This document shows positions 24,324 to 32,661 of a stretch of 64,000 nt of DNA, one piece after another; the stretch's first letter is position 1; the number at the start of each line of letters is the position of its first letter. The notes under the pieces are model-generated. The model saw nothing but the letters and a program-made list of their open reading frames with translations. It was not told where the DNA came from and ran no database searches. Both the position numbers and the translations under genes were made by a program. This DNA comes from Solidesulfovibrio sp. Its GTDB lineage: Bacteria; Desulfobacterota; Desulfovibrionia; Desulfovibrionales; Desulfovibrionaceae. The stretch lies in the NCBI RefSeq assembly GCF_038562415.1, contig NZ_JBCFBA010000010.1:83162-147161 (forward strand). The letters are read 5' to 3'.

Positions 24324-25802
24324 GTGGAATTTGCCCATACCGAGGCCATCCGCCTGGCCGACGTGCCGCTGCTGGACGTGGCCGCCTTTCGCCGGGAGGT
24401 CCTGGACCGGGTGACCGACGGCTGGCGCGTGCTGTGCCTGTTTTGCCTGCCGGGCGCGGACGGCCCGGGTCTGGTGGCCGTGCTTGGCCGCGATCGCGAC
24501 GGCCGGCTCCGTTGCTGCCGCTCCCTTCCGGTCAGGCGCTACGTTTCGCTCACCCCCGAGTGCCCGCAGTGCCACTGGTTCGAGCGCGAAATCTTCGAGC
24601 GCCACGCCGTCCTGCCCGAGGGCCATCCCTGGCTCAAGCCCATCCGCTTCACCGCCCCGCCGGACGGCGGGCCGCGCCCCGAGCCGGGCGTCACGGACTA
24701 TTTCCGCGTCCACGGCGAGGAAGCCCATGAGGTGGCCGTGGGGCCGGTCCATGCCGGCATCATCGAGCCCGGGCATTTCCGCTTCCAGTGTTTCGGCGAA
24801 AACGTCTTCCACCTGGAGATCAGCCTCGGCTACCAGCACCGGGGCATCGAGAACCTGCTTCTCGGCGGGCCGGACGTGCGCACGCCCCATTTCATGGAGA
24901 CCGCCGCCGGGGACACCACCATCGGCCATTCCCTGGCCCATGCCGCGGTCATGGAGGCCTTCGCCGGCCAGACCGCCCCGCCGCGCGGCCGGGCCATCGG
25001 CCGCGTCGCCCTGGAACTGGAACGCCTGGCCAACCACACGGGCGACCTCGGCGCCCTGGCCGGCGACGTCGGCTACCTGCCCACCATGTCCTATTGCGGC
25101 CGCATCCGGGGCGATTTCCTCAACATGACGGCGATCCTGTGCGGCAACCGCTTCGGCCGGGGGCTCGTCCGCCCGGACGGGGCCTGCCACGACCTGGACA
25201 CGGGTGCTGTCCGGGTGCTGACGGGCCGGCTGGAGGCGGCCCGGCGGGCGGCCTTCGGCGCCGCCCAGCTCCTTTTCGCCGACACCACCGTCCTGGCCCG
25301 CTTCGAGGGCACGGGGCACCTGACCACGGAGGCGGCCCTGGACCTCGGCCTGGTCGGCCCGCCGGCCCGGGCCTGCGGCCTGGCCCGCGACGCCAGGCGC
25401 GCCTTTCCCCAGCCCGGGGCCGGGCCGAAGGACATTCCCGTCAAGCTGCACGACTTCGGCGACGTCTACGCCCGGGCGCTGGTGCGCCGCCTGGAGATGG
25501 AGGCCTCGCTGGATTTCCTCGACGCCGCCCTGGCCGGCCTGCCCAAGGGGCCGATCCGGGCCGACCTGCCGGCGGGGCTGCCGCCGGACAGCCTGGCCGT
25601 GGGGCTCATCGAGGGCTGGCGCGGCGAGATCCGCCACGTGGCGGTGACCGGCCCGGACGGGCGATTCGCCGCCTACAAGATCGTGGACCCGTCGTTCGTC
25701 AACTGGTTCGGCCTGGCCGTGGCCCTGCGGGGGCAGCAGATTTCCGATTTTCCCCTGTGCAACAAGAGCTTCAACCTGTCCTACTGCGGCCACGACCTGT
25801 AG
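24324..25802 (+). CDS. Ehr large subunit, HyfG-like, lacking the Ni-Fe ligands
   Basis: 492 residues combining a NuoC-like N-terminal third with a NuoD/hydrogenase large-subunit body (GYQHRGIENLLLGG). The L1 region where hydrogenases have CGxC reads ETAAGDTTIGH (from Glu192), and the C-terminal DPCxxC reads DPSFVNW (from Asp455). All four nickel-binding cysteines are therefore missing, so this cannot be a [NiFe] hydrogenase. The C-terminal DFPLCNKSFNLSYCGHDL is characteristic of energy-converting hydrogenase-related (Ehr) complexes. The reaction of such complexes is unknown. The start is GTG at 24324, three bases after hyfF. Confidence 0.88.
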   Translation: MEFAHTEAIRLADVPLLDVAAFRREVLDRVTDGWRVLCLFCLPGADGPGLVAVLGRDRDGRLRCCRSLPVRRYVSLTPECPQCHWFEREIFERHAVLPEGHPWLKPIRFTAPPDGGPRPEPGVTDYFRVHGEEAHEVAVGPVHAGIIEPGHFRFQCFGENVFHLEISLGYQHRGIENLLLGGPDVRTPHFMETAAGDTTIGHSLAHAAVMEAFAGQTAPPRGRAIGRVALELERLANHTGDLGALAGDVGYLPTMSYCGRIRGDFLNMTAILCGNRFGRGLVRPDGACHDLDTGAVRVLTGRLEAARRAAFGAAQLLFADTTVLARFEGTGHLTTEAALDLGLVGPPARACGLARDARRAFPQPGAGPKDIPVKLHDFGDVYARALVRRLEMEASLDFLDAALAGLPKGPIRADLPAGLPPDSLAVGLIEGWRGEIRHVAVTGPDGRFAAYKIVDPSFVNWFGLAVALRGQQISDFPLCNKSFNLSYCGHDL

Positions 25803-25811
25803 GAGCCGCCC

Positions 25812-26573
25812 ATGCTCGACATCCTCGCCGAACGCCTGCGCCAGGGACGCCGCACCGTGGCCTTTCCCAAGGCCGTCCCGGATCTGCCGCCGCGCTACCG
25901 CGGCCTGCCCGTGCTGGCCGACAACCCGTGCGTGGAAAGCTGCACCGCCTGCGCCGGCGTCTGCCCCACCGGGGCGCTCGGCGTCGACGCCGAAAGCCTT
26001 TTCATCGACCTTGGCCGGTGCATCCTGTGCGGCGCCTGTGAGCGCGACTGCCCCAAGGGCATGGTGACCTTCAGCCGGGACCACCGCCTGGCCGCGTCCA
26101 CCCGGGAGGGCCTGATCGTGCGCCCGGGCAGGCGGCCGCAAGTCACGCCCCTCGAGCCCGCCCGGCGCCGGCTTTTCGCCAGATCGCTCAAACTTCGCGA
26201 AATCAGCGCCGCCGGCTGCAACGCCTGCGAGGCCGACACCAACGTACTCACCACCGTCGTCTTCGACCTCGGCCGCTTCGGCATCGATTTCGTGGCCTCG
26301 CCGCGCCATGCCGACGGCGTGGCCATAACCGGCCCCGTGCCGCGCAACATGCTGGCCGCCACCATCGCCACCTACCAGGCCGTGCCCGACCCCCGGGTGG
26401 CCATCGCCATCGGCAGCTGCGCCATCTCGGGCGGGCTTTTCGCCGCCGGCGGCGACGCCGCCCACGGGGCCACGCCCCATCTGCCCGTGGACCTGTTCAT
26501 CCCGGGCTGCCCGCCGCATCCGCTGACCATCCTCGACGGCCTGCTGCGGCTGCTCGGCCTCCCGACGCCCTAG
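25812..26573 (+). CDS. Ehr ferredoxin/small-subunit fusion (HyfH-HyfI-like)
   Basis: 253 residues. The N-terminal half is a two-cluster ferredoxin (CVESCTACAGVCPTGAL and CILCGACERDCPKG). The C-terminal half is a NuoB-like small subunit whose proximal cluster ligands are present (GCNACEAD, IGSCAISGG and PGCPPHP). In hydrogenase-4 these are separate proteins. Electrons would reach the large subunit through this protein, so an electron input is retained although the Ni site is lost. Its stop codon overlaps that of the convergent gene at 26570. Confidence 0.9.
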   Translation: MLDILAERLRQGRRTVAFPKAVPDLPPRYRGLPVLADNPCVESCTACAGVCPTGALGVDAESLFIDLGRCILCGACERDCPKGMVTFSRDHRLAASTREGLIVRPGRRPQVTPLEPARRRLFARSLKLREISAAGCNACEADTNVLTTVVFDLGRFGIDFVASPRHADGVAITGPVPRNMLAATIATYQAVPDPRVAIAIGSCAISGGLFAAGGDAAHGATPHLPVDLFIPGCPPHPLTILDGLLRLLGLPTP

Positions 26574-27352
26574 GGGCCGTCCTGCAGCAGCAAGGCCCCC
26601 ACCGCCGGCCCTCCGGGCGACCAGCCGACCAGCCGGGCCAGGAGCACCCACAAGGCCCGGCCCTTGCGGTAACAGTTGAAGCAGTGGGAATGGGCGCAAT
26701 CCCCGCAGGCCGGGCAGGCGTGGGCCGCGCACCAGTCCTGGCACCACTGGCAGGCGTCGCTGCCGTCCGGGTAGGCCGTACCGTCCGGGGCGTAGGTCTC
26801 GATGTCGGCGAAATCGAACAGGATCCTGGCATTGGCCCGGCAGTAGGCCCGGATGGCTTCGTTGTTGGCCGCCAGGGTCCCCATCGGCCCGGAGCCGTCC
26901 AGATGGCCGGTCATGTAGACGAAGCGGATGTGCGGATAGTCCGCTTCCAGGGCGGCCATCCGGTCGAGATAGCCCTGCACGGCGGCGGTGTCGTACCAGG
27001 ACAGCTGGCCGCACCAGGACCACAGGACCACGGCCGTGTCCGGATGCCCGGCGAGGTAGTCGCGGGTGATGGTTGGCCAGTCGTCGTTGCCGAGGTCGGT
27101 TTCGTAGTGGTCGTCGAGGGTCGGCCCGGGCAGGCCTTCCGTGGCCAGCATGTCCAGGCCGGTCACGAGCTGGCTGCCGTGGGAGGTGTGGTTGTAGTAC
27201 AGGGGCAGGCGCGCCCGAACGGCCCCGGGGACCCAGGCCGGCAGGGCCGCGAACGCGGCCACGTCCCGATGGTCGATGACAAGGCAGGATGCCGGCGCGG
27301 CCAGCCCCAGGCTCGCGACGGCCAGGCACACGGCAACGAAGAGGAAACGCAT
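26570..27352 (-). CDS. Secreted Cys-rich protein, SGNH-hydrolase-like (function unknown)
   Basis: 260 residues with a clear signal peptide (MRFLFVAVCLAVASLGLAAP). The core contains YYNHTSHGSQLVTGLDML, VVLWSWCGQLSWYD and RFVYMTGHLDGSG, a block pattern that I associate with SGNH-like hydrolases, though a catalytic triad cannot be fixed. The C-terminal region is a cysteine cluster (CQWCQDWCAAHACPACGDC) that may bind a metal or form disulfides. It ends GALLLQDGP. The ATG at 27352 follows AAGGAGG. Confidence 0.7.
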   Translation of the reverse strand: MRFLFVAVCLAVASLGLAAPASCLVIDHRDVAAFAALPAWVPGAVRARLPLYYNHTSHGSQLVTGLDMLATEGLPGPTLDDHYETDLGNDDWPTITRDYLAGHPDTAVVLWSWCGQLSWYDTAAVQGYLDRMAALEADYPHIRFVYMTGHLDGSGPMGTLAANNEAIRAYCRANARILFDFADIETYAPDGTAYPDGSDACQWCQDWCAAHACPACGDCAHSHCFNCYRKGRALWVLLARLVGWSPGGPAVGALLLQDGP

Positions 27353-27553
27353 GGCGGAACCTCCTTGACGATTCGGCCGTACCGGCCAGGCCGCGCGGCA
27401 GGCTCGCGGGCCCGCATCGCCCGGACGCGTGTCGTCCCGGCACGACATTTCCCTGATCCTGCCTGCCATAAGCAAAACAGGGGCCACTGTCGATAGGGGC
27501 CGGAAATCGTCCGGGCGCACCAGGGATGAGGGACCGATCCCCGACCGCCCGTC

Positions 27554-27582
27554 TTGCGCGCGGTCCGCAAAACGGGCACAAT
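27554..27582 (+). promoter_or_regulatory. Possible sigma-70 promoter of the SLOG-domain gene
   Basis: TTGCGC (27554-27559) and CACAAT (27577-27582) are separated by 17 bases; four of six bases match the -10 consensus. The site lies 66 bases before the ATG at 27648. Nothing else is evident in the 295 bases between the divergent genes. Confidence 0.35.
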
Positions 27583-27647
27583 GGCAAAAATGGATGCTTC
27601 TCGGCGCGCCGCGTCGCGAGCGCCGCAACACCCCTCAAGGAGTCCCC

Positions 27648-28199
27648 ATGCCCAACGCCAGCAACTTCACCCTTTTCAGCGGCGGCGCCCAGGGCGCCGA
27701 AGCGCAGTTCGGGCACCAGGCCGAACTGCGCGGCGTCCAGGAAGTCAACTTCACCTTCGAGGGCCACCGCATCGAACGCAGCCGCGGTATCCGCGTCCTG
27801 ACCCAGGAGGAACTGGCCAAAAAGGACGTCAGCCTCAGCTACGTCTCCAAACTGCTGTCACGCAAGTTCAGCAACGGGCCGCAGATCCGCATGGTGCTGC
27901 GCACCATCATGCACCAGGTCGACGCGGGCCTGGAAGTGTTCGTTGTCGGGGCCATCCAGGACGACGGCACGGTCAAGGGCGGCACGGGCTGGGGCGCGGA
28001 ATTCGCCAAGCTGTGCAACAAGCCGCTTTTCGTCTTCTGTCAGGAGAAAAACGGCTGGTTCACCTGGGAAAACGACGCCTGGACACCCGTGTCGGCGCCG
28101 ACCATCACCCAGACGCATTTCACCGGCACCGGCACCCGCTTCCTGGAGGAAAACGGCAAGGCGGCCATCGCCGACCTGTTCGCCCGGTCGTTCGCATAA
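27648..28199 (+). CDS. SLOG-domain (YspA-like) protein
   Basis: 183 residues. The N terminus TLFSGGAQGAEAQFG is the glycine-rich nucleotide-binding loop of the SLOG superfamily (DprA/LOG/YspA type), and GGTGWGAEFAKLCNKPLFVF is its second ligand loop. SLOG proteins bind or cleave nucleotide-derived ligands, and many act in signalling or defence. No partner gene is adjacent. The ATG follows CAAGGAG. Confidence 0.68.
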   Translation: MPNASNFTLFSGGAQGAEAQFGHQAELRGVQEVNFTFEGHRIERSRGIRVLTQEELAKKDVSLSYVSKLLSRKFSNGPQIRMVLRTIMHQVDAGLEVFVVGAIQDDGTVKGGTGWGAEFAKLCNKPLFVFCQEKNGWFTWENDAWTPVSAPTITQTHFTGTGTRFLEENGKAAIADLFARSFA

Positions 28200-28218
28200 G
28201 GGAAGGGACGGAAAAAGC

Positions 28219-28259
28219 CTCGGCGTCCAGGAGGGGGCCTGCCCCCCTCCTGGACCACC
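28219..28259 (+). repeat. Dispersed GC-rich hairpin repeat, copy A
   Basis: CCAGGAGGGGGC and CCCCCCTCCTGG form a strong stem (28227-28253), preceded by CCTCGGCG and followed by ACCACCCC. It is related to the elements at 61070-61112 and 63828-63868. It lies between the convergent SLOG and ParA-like genes and may act as a bidirectional terminator. Confidence 0.65.
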
Positions 28260-28279
28260 CCGAACGGAGGAAAACCGGT

Positions 28280-29110
28280 TTAGGAACGGGGCCAGCCGGC
28301 CGGGAAGACGGGGTTGACGCCGCTGGTGTCGTAGCCGAAAAACGGGGCGGCACCGCCCACGGACGTACCGAACTCCCGCAGGAAATAGGCGATGGCCCCC
28401 CGCTCCGAACGCCGCAGGGCCGGATGCGACAAGGCCTTGGAAAAGCCCAGGCAGTACATGTCGCACAGGGCGTATTCCCGTCCGGGCAAGGCCGGCATGG
28501 CCACCACCTTCCCCCCCTGCCGGATCAGCGCGGCCAGGGCCTGGCCGCCGTAGAACTGGCCGTCGGCGCCGGTGAAGCCGTCGAAAAACAGGAAATCCTC
28601 GGGCTTGCCGTAAAACAGGTTCTTGACCGCCACATAATCCACCCGGTCGCGGAAGACGTCCATGGCCGAAAGCACGTTGCCGGCCGAAGACTGGACGTTG
28701 GAGAGCACCACGGCCACGGTGACGCGGACCCCTTCCCGGTCGTATTCGTCGAGCAACGCCCCCACGCCGGCCTCGCCCACCACCCGGCCCAGGTCGTCCA
28801 GGCAACCGGCCGGGAAATCGAACAGCAGCGTGTCCGCGCCCAGGTCCAGGGCGTCGACCACCATTCCCCGCTCCTCGCGGCGGCGCAGGTTGAACACGCC
28901 CACGCCCGTCAGGGGATCCTGGGGGAGGACCTGCCCGCCCCCGGCGTCCCGGCTGCCGTAATACTGCAACAACTGCCCCACCGTGCCGTCGGCGTCGAAG
29001 GCGGCCACGGCCATGCCGCGCCCATGGCGCAGGTGATCGAGCAAGGCTCGGGAAAACGTGGTTTTGCCCGATCCTCCCTTCTGGCTCAGAATGAAAATGG
29101 CCCGTTTCAA
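28280..29110 (-). CDS. ParA/MinD-type P-loop ATPase
   Basis: 276 residues. The deviant Walker A QKGGSGKTTF lies near the N terminus and DADGTVGQLLQYYG follows; it is a ParA/MinD-superfamily ATPase. The start is TTG at 29110, supported by GAGGAGG seven bases before it; no ATG is available near the P-loop. It lies 10 bases after the class V aminotransferase-like gene and is probably cotranscribed with it. No ParB or plasmid replication gene is near, so a chromosomal cargo-positioning or regulatory role is possible. The specific function is unknown. Confidence 0.8.
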   Translation of the reverse strand: MKRAIFILSQKGGSGKTTFSRALLDHLRHGRGMAVAAFDADGTVGQLLQYYGSRDAGGGQVLPQDPLTGVGVFNLRRREERGMVVDALDLGADTLLFDFPAGCLDDLGRVVGEAGVGALLDEYDREGVRVTVAVVLSNVQSSAGNVLSAMDVFRDRVDYVAVKNLFYGKPEDFLFFDGFTGADGQFYGGQALAALIRQGGKVVAMPALPGREYALCDMYCLGFSKALSHPALRRSERGAIAYFLREFGTSVGGAAPFFGYDTSGVNPVFPAGWPRS

Positions 29111-29120
29111 AACAGCCTCC

Positions 29121-30257
29121 TCAGCAATAGGGTTCACGGCCGTCGAAAGCGTCCAGGACCGCGAAGAACCGTTCGGTGTCCCGGGCGTCGTTGTAGCAGT
29201 GGGGCGAAAGCCGGATGCGGCCGGCCCGCAGTGACACGGGCACGTTGGCCCCCATGAGGGCGGCGTACAGGCCCGGCGCGTCGGGATGGCCAAAGGCCAG
29301 GATGCCGGAGCGCTCCGGGCCGGCCAGGGGCGAGGCCACGGCCAGGCCCCGCGCGGCCAGGCCCGCGGCCAGCCCGTCGCAGACGGCGAAAATCCGCTCC
29401 CGCACCGCCTGGGCGCCGATCGCCTCCAGCAGCGACAACGACGCGCCGTAGGCGGCGATGCCGGCGATGTCCTGGGTGCCGGGCTCGAAGCGGCCGGCGC
29501 CGTCGGCCAACCGGAAGTCCGGGCCCAAGGCCTCGGCCTCCCGCATGGAGCGCCAGCCGGCCAGCACCGTGTCGAGGAGCCCCCCGGAGGCGGGCGAAAC
29601 GTAGAATATCCCCAGGCCCATGGGCCCAAGCTGCCATTTGTGGCAGCCGGCGGCCAGGAAATCGACGCCAAGGGCCGTCACGTCCAGGGGCAGCGCCCCC
29701 AGGCTCTGGATGGCATCGAGGCACAACAGCGCCCCAAACTGGCGGCACAGCCCGGCCAGTTCCTCCACGGGCGCGGCCACGCCCGTGCTCCAGTCCACGG
29801 TGGAGGCCACCACCAGCCGGCAGCCGGGAACGAGGCGCCTGGCGGCATCGAGGTCCACCCGGCCGTCGTGCTTGGGGATTTCCACGATCCGCACGCCGCG
29901 CCCGGCCAGGTTGTCGAAGGCAAAGCGCAGCGTGGGGAAATCCGGCCAGGTCACGGCCACGGTGTCGCCCGCCCGCCAGGCCAGGCCGGCGGCCACGAGC
30001 CCCAGGCCGTGGGAGGTGTTGCCGGTGAAGGCCACCTGCCCGGGAACCGTGCCGAGGAGCCGGGCGGCGCGCAAGCGGGTTTCGGCCACGGTGTCCATCC
30101 AGCGGAAGTAATCGGCCGAGGCGCGCTGGCAGCGGTCGGCGAAGACCGCCTGACCGGCCAGGCAGGCCCGTCGGGGCAGGGGCGAAACCGCCGCATGGTT
30201 GAAAAAGGCGGTTTCGGCCACCACCGGGAATTCCGCGCGCACCGCATCGTGTTCCAT
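29121..30257 (-). CDS. Class V aminotransferase-fold protein (cysteine desulfurase/lyase-like)
   Basis: 378 residues. PLP-binding Lys lies in AAGCHKWQLGPMG; VASTVDWSTGVAAPVEEL and LCLDAIQSLGALPLDV are the cofactor-contacting strands. The family covers cysteine desulfurases, selenocysteine lyases and isopenicillin-N epimerase-like enzymes. No obvious catalytic cysteine loop of NifS type is seen near the C terminus, so a desulfurase role is uncertain. It forms a two-gene unit with the ParA-like ATPase. Confidence 0.82.
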   Translation of the reverse strand: MEHDAVRAEFPVVAETAFFNHAAVSPLPRRACLAGQAVFADRCQRASADYFRWMDTVAETRLRAARLLGTVPGQVAFTGNTSHGLGLVAAGLAWRAGDTVAVTWPDFPTLRFAFDNLAGRGVRIVEIPKHDGRVDLDAARRLVPGCRLVVASTVDWSTGVAAPVEELAGLCRQFGALLCLDAIQSLGALPLDVTALGVDFLAAGCHKWQLGPMGLGIFYVSPASGGLLDTVLAGWRSMREAEALGPDFRLADGAGRFEPGTQDIAGIAAYGASLSLLEAIGAQAVRERIFAVCDGLAAGLAARGLAVASPLAGPERSGILAFGHPDAPGLYAALMGANVPVSLRAGRIRLSPHCYNDARDTERFFAVLDAFDGREPYC

Positions 30258-30352
30258 GCCGCCTCCCGCGCCGCCGGGACCTCCGGCCGCGTGGCAACGT
30301 GGATACGGGGGAACGCGGGCCAGGGCAATCCCCCGGGACGACGACGGGCCGT

Positions 30353-30388
30353 AAAAAAACCGGGAAGCCGCGCATGGCGGCTTCCCGG
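30353..30388 (-). terminator. Rho-independent terminator of the chemoreceptor gene
   Basis: On the minus strand CCGGGAAGCCGC pairs perfectly with GCGGCTTCCCGG (30388-30360) and is followed by seven T residues (30359-30353). It lies about 30 bases after the stop of the gene at 30420. Confidence 0.9.
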
Positions 30389-30419
30389 CCCGGGCAGGAC
30401 AAAGAATCGGCCGAAGCGG

Positions 30420-32453
30420 CTAGAACCGCTCGAAATCGTCGTCCTTGTCGTCGAGGTTGATGCCGACGCCGCCGGCCTGGTGCTTGGCCGCGGCCGGGCG
30501 GGCCATGGGCCGGGCCGCCGGACGGCGTTGGCCGCTGGCGGGCAGGGCCTTGACGGCCCGGACATGGGAGCGGCCCGCGCCGTCGACCCGGAAGAAGGCC
30601 ATGGTGCTTTGGAGCTGTTCGGCCTGGCTCGAAAGCTCCTCGGAGGTGGAGGCCATCTCCTCGGAGGCCGAGGCGTTTTGCTGCACCACCTGGTCGAGTT
30701 GCTGGATGGCCCGGTTGATCTGGTCGGCCCCGGAATTCTGCTCCTGGCTCGCGGCGGCGATCTCCTGGACCAGGTCGGCCGTGCGTTGGATGTCCGGCAC
30801 CATCTTGGTCAGCATGGCCCCGGCCCGTTCGGCCACCTGGACGCTGGAGGAAGACAACTCGGAGATTTCGGCCGCGGCCGAGCCGCTGCGTTCGGCGAGC
30901 TTTCGGACCTCGGCGGCCACCACGGCGAAGCCCTTGCCGTGTTCGCCGGCCCGGGCGGCCTCGATGGCGGCGTTTAAGGCCAGCAGGTTGGTCTGGCGGG
31001 CGATCTCCTCGATGATGGAAATCTTCTCGGCGATGTTTTTCATGGCCGCCACGGCCGAAACCACGGCCTCGCCGCCCTGGCGGGCGTCCTGGGCGGCCTT
31101 GACGGCGATGGACTGGGTCTGCTGGGCGTTTTCGGCGTTCTGCTTGATATTCGAGCTCATCTGCTCCATGGACGAGGAGATTTCCTCGACGCTGGCCGCC
31201 TGCTCGGTCGCCCCCTGGGACATGCTCTGGGCCGAGGCGGACAGCTCCTCGGAGCCCGAGGCCACGTTCTCCGAGGCCGACTGGACCTCGGCCACCACCT
31301 CGCGCAGCTTGCCCACCATTTCATTGAGCGAAGCGGCCAGCACGCCGATCTCGTCCTTCTGGTCGATGTCGAGCAGGCGGGTGAAATCGCCCTCGGCCAT
31401 GGCCTTGGCGAATCCCACGCCCTTGACCACCGGCCCGGTAATGGCCTTGGTCAGGAGCACGGCCACGAGGATGCACAGCACCAGGGCCACGGCCAGTCCG
31501 CCGATCATGATCGACGAGGCGCTCGACAGGCTGGACACGGCGTCATTGGCGATCCGTTGCGTGCCCTCCAGCGCGGCCTTGGCCGTTTCCTCGGCGGCGT
31601 CCTGGACGGCGTTGGCCGTGTCGATGCGCTTGGCGTTGAGTTCCTGCATGGCCTTGTAGTTGTCCAGGAAATCCAGCAGGGCCTGGCGGTATTTCAGGGC
31701 GGCGTCCTTGATGCCGGCCAGTTGGCGCAGGTTGGCCTCGTTGCGCGTCTTGGCCCGCAACGCCTCCACCGCCTGCTCCAGGGGGCCGAAGTTCTTGAGG
31801 GCCTCCTCGATGTGCCGGGGGTCGCGGAAAAGTTGTCCCCGGTAGTTGCCCACCCGAATGGCCGTGCCGAGGTTGATGATGTCCCCGATCTCGTCGCTTT
31901 TTTCGGCGCGGTCCCGCAGGACGTCGGCGCCCGAGCCTTTGCCGATCTCCTCGAGCAGGGTTTTGCTCTGGCTGTCCTGGTAGGCCTCGCAGTTTTTCAC
32001 GAAGTCCGCGGCGGCGACGTCCAGGTTGCGGCGCACGGCGGCCAGGGCCTCCATGCGGGAGGCCGATTCGCCGATGAGGCGCTCGTATTCGACGGCCTTG
32101 GCCTGGGCCTTGCTCACGTCTTCCCGCAGCTTGACCAGGCCGGGGTATTTGTCCGAATGCGCCTTGGCGTCGGCCAGCGCCCGTTTGAGCTCCGTGAAAC
32201 TGCGCATGCCGGCGTCGAATTGCTTCTTGTCCTCGCTGTAGCCATAGGAACGCATTTCCACCATGGTCTGCAGGGTGGCGCGCTCGATACTGTTGGCGAT
32301 GGCCATTTCCGGCACGTATTCCTTGGCCAGCCGTGTGGACTGCTCTTCCACCCCGTGCATGCTGATCACGGCCATGGCCCCCAGGGCACAGGCGATGACG
32401 ATCAATAATCCAAAGCCGATGCTGATCTTGATGCCAAGCTTCATGTTCTTCAC
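30420..32453 (-). CDS. Methyl-accepting chemotaxis protein with DFERF tail
   Basis: 677 residues. A membrane helix at about 10-30, a helical periplasmic sensor of about 300 residues and a second helix ([18 protein letters not shown]) lead to HAMP and the signalling domain ([20 protein letters not shown]). The C terminus is a flexible linker ending DDDFERF, resembling the NWETF-type pentapeptide that tethers CheR/CheB. The GTG start at 32453 is chosen because GGAG is six bases away; an ATG lies three codons later. It has its own terminator. The ligand is unknown. Confidence 0.93.
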   Translation of the reverse strand: MKNMKLGIKISIGFGLLIVIACALGAMAVISMHGVEEQSTRLAKEYVPEMAIANSIERATLQTMVEMRSYGYSEDKKQFDAGMRSFTELKRALADAKAHSDKYPGLVKLREDVSKAQAKAVEYERLIGESASRMEALAAVRRNLDVAAADFVKNCEAYQDSQSKTLLEEIGKGSGADVLRDRAEKSDEIGDIINLGTAIRVGNYRGQLFRDPRHIEEALKNFGPLEQAVEALRAKTRNEANLRQLAGIKDAALKYRQALLDFLDNYKAMQELNAKRIDTANAVQDAAEETAKAALEGTQRIANDAVSSLSSASSIMIGGLAVALVLCILVAVLLTKAITGPVVKGVGFAKAMAEGDFTRLLDIDQKDEIGVLAASLNEMVGKLREVVAEVQSASENVASGSEELSASAQSMSQGATEQAASVEEISSSMEQMSSNIKQNAENAQQTQSIAVKAAQDARQGGEAVVSAVAAMKNIAEKISIIEEIARQTNLLALNAAIEAARAGEHGKGFAVVAAEVRKLAERSGSAAAEISELSSSSVQVAERAGAMLTKMVPDIQRTADLVQEIAAASQEQNSGADQINRAIQQLDQVVQQNASASEEMASTSEELSSQAEQLQSTMAFFRVDGAGRSHVRAVKALPASGQRRPAARPMARPAAAKHQAGGVGINLDDKDDDFERF

Positions 32454-32661
32454 GACCTGCTCCCCCCATCTGGCGTTGCGTTCTCGGCGCCCGGCCTCGG
32501 CGACGAGACTGGCTGGTCCGGGCAAATGCGCGGGTATCGCGTCCGTCATTCCAATTGGCCTATTTTGCCGCACCTTGCAATGTCAAATGCCAGCCCTGCC
32601 GAGGGGATGAATGGACCGCCGGTCATTTTTCCCTTAAATGTAAACCCGGCAAAGGAGTCTT

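Noticed and set aside
24324..25802. Annotation as the [NiFe] hydrogenase large subunit of hydrogenase-4.
   Set aside because: The four nickel-binding cysteines are absent, so it is called an Ehr-type subunit instead.
23607..27767. A very long minus-strand open frame antisense to the Ehr subunits.
   Set aside because: Composition is Gly/Ala/Gln/His-rich with no domain, and the opposite strand encodes well-recognised proteins.
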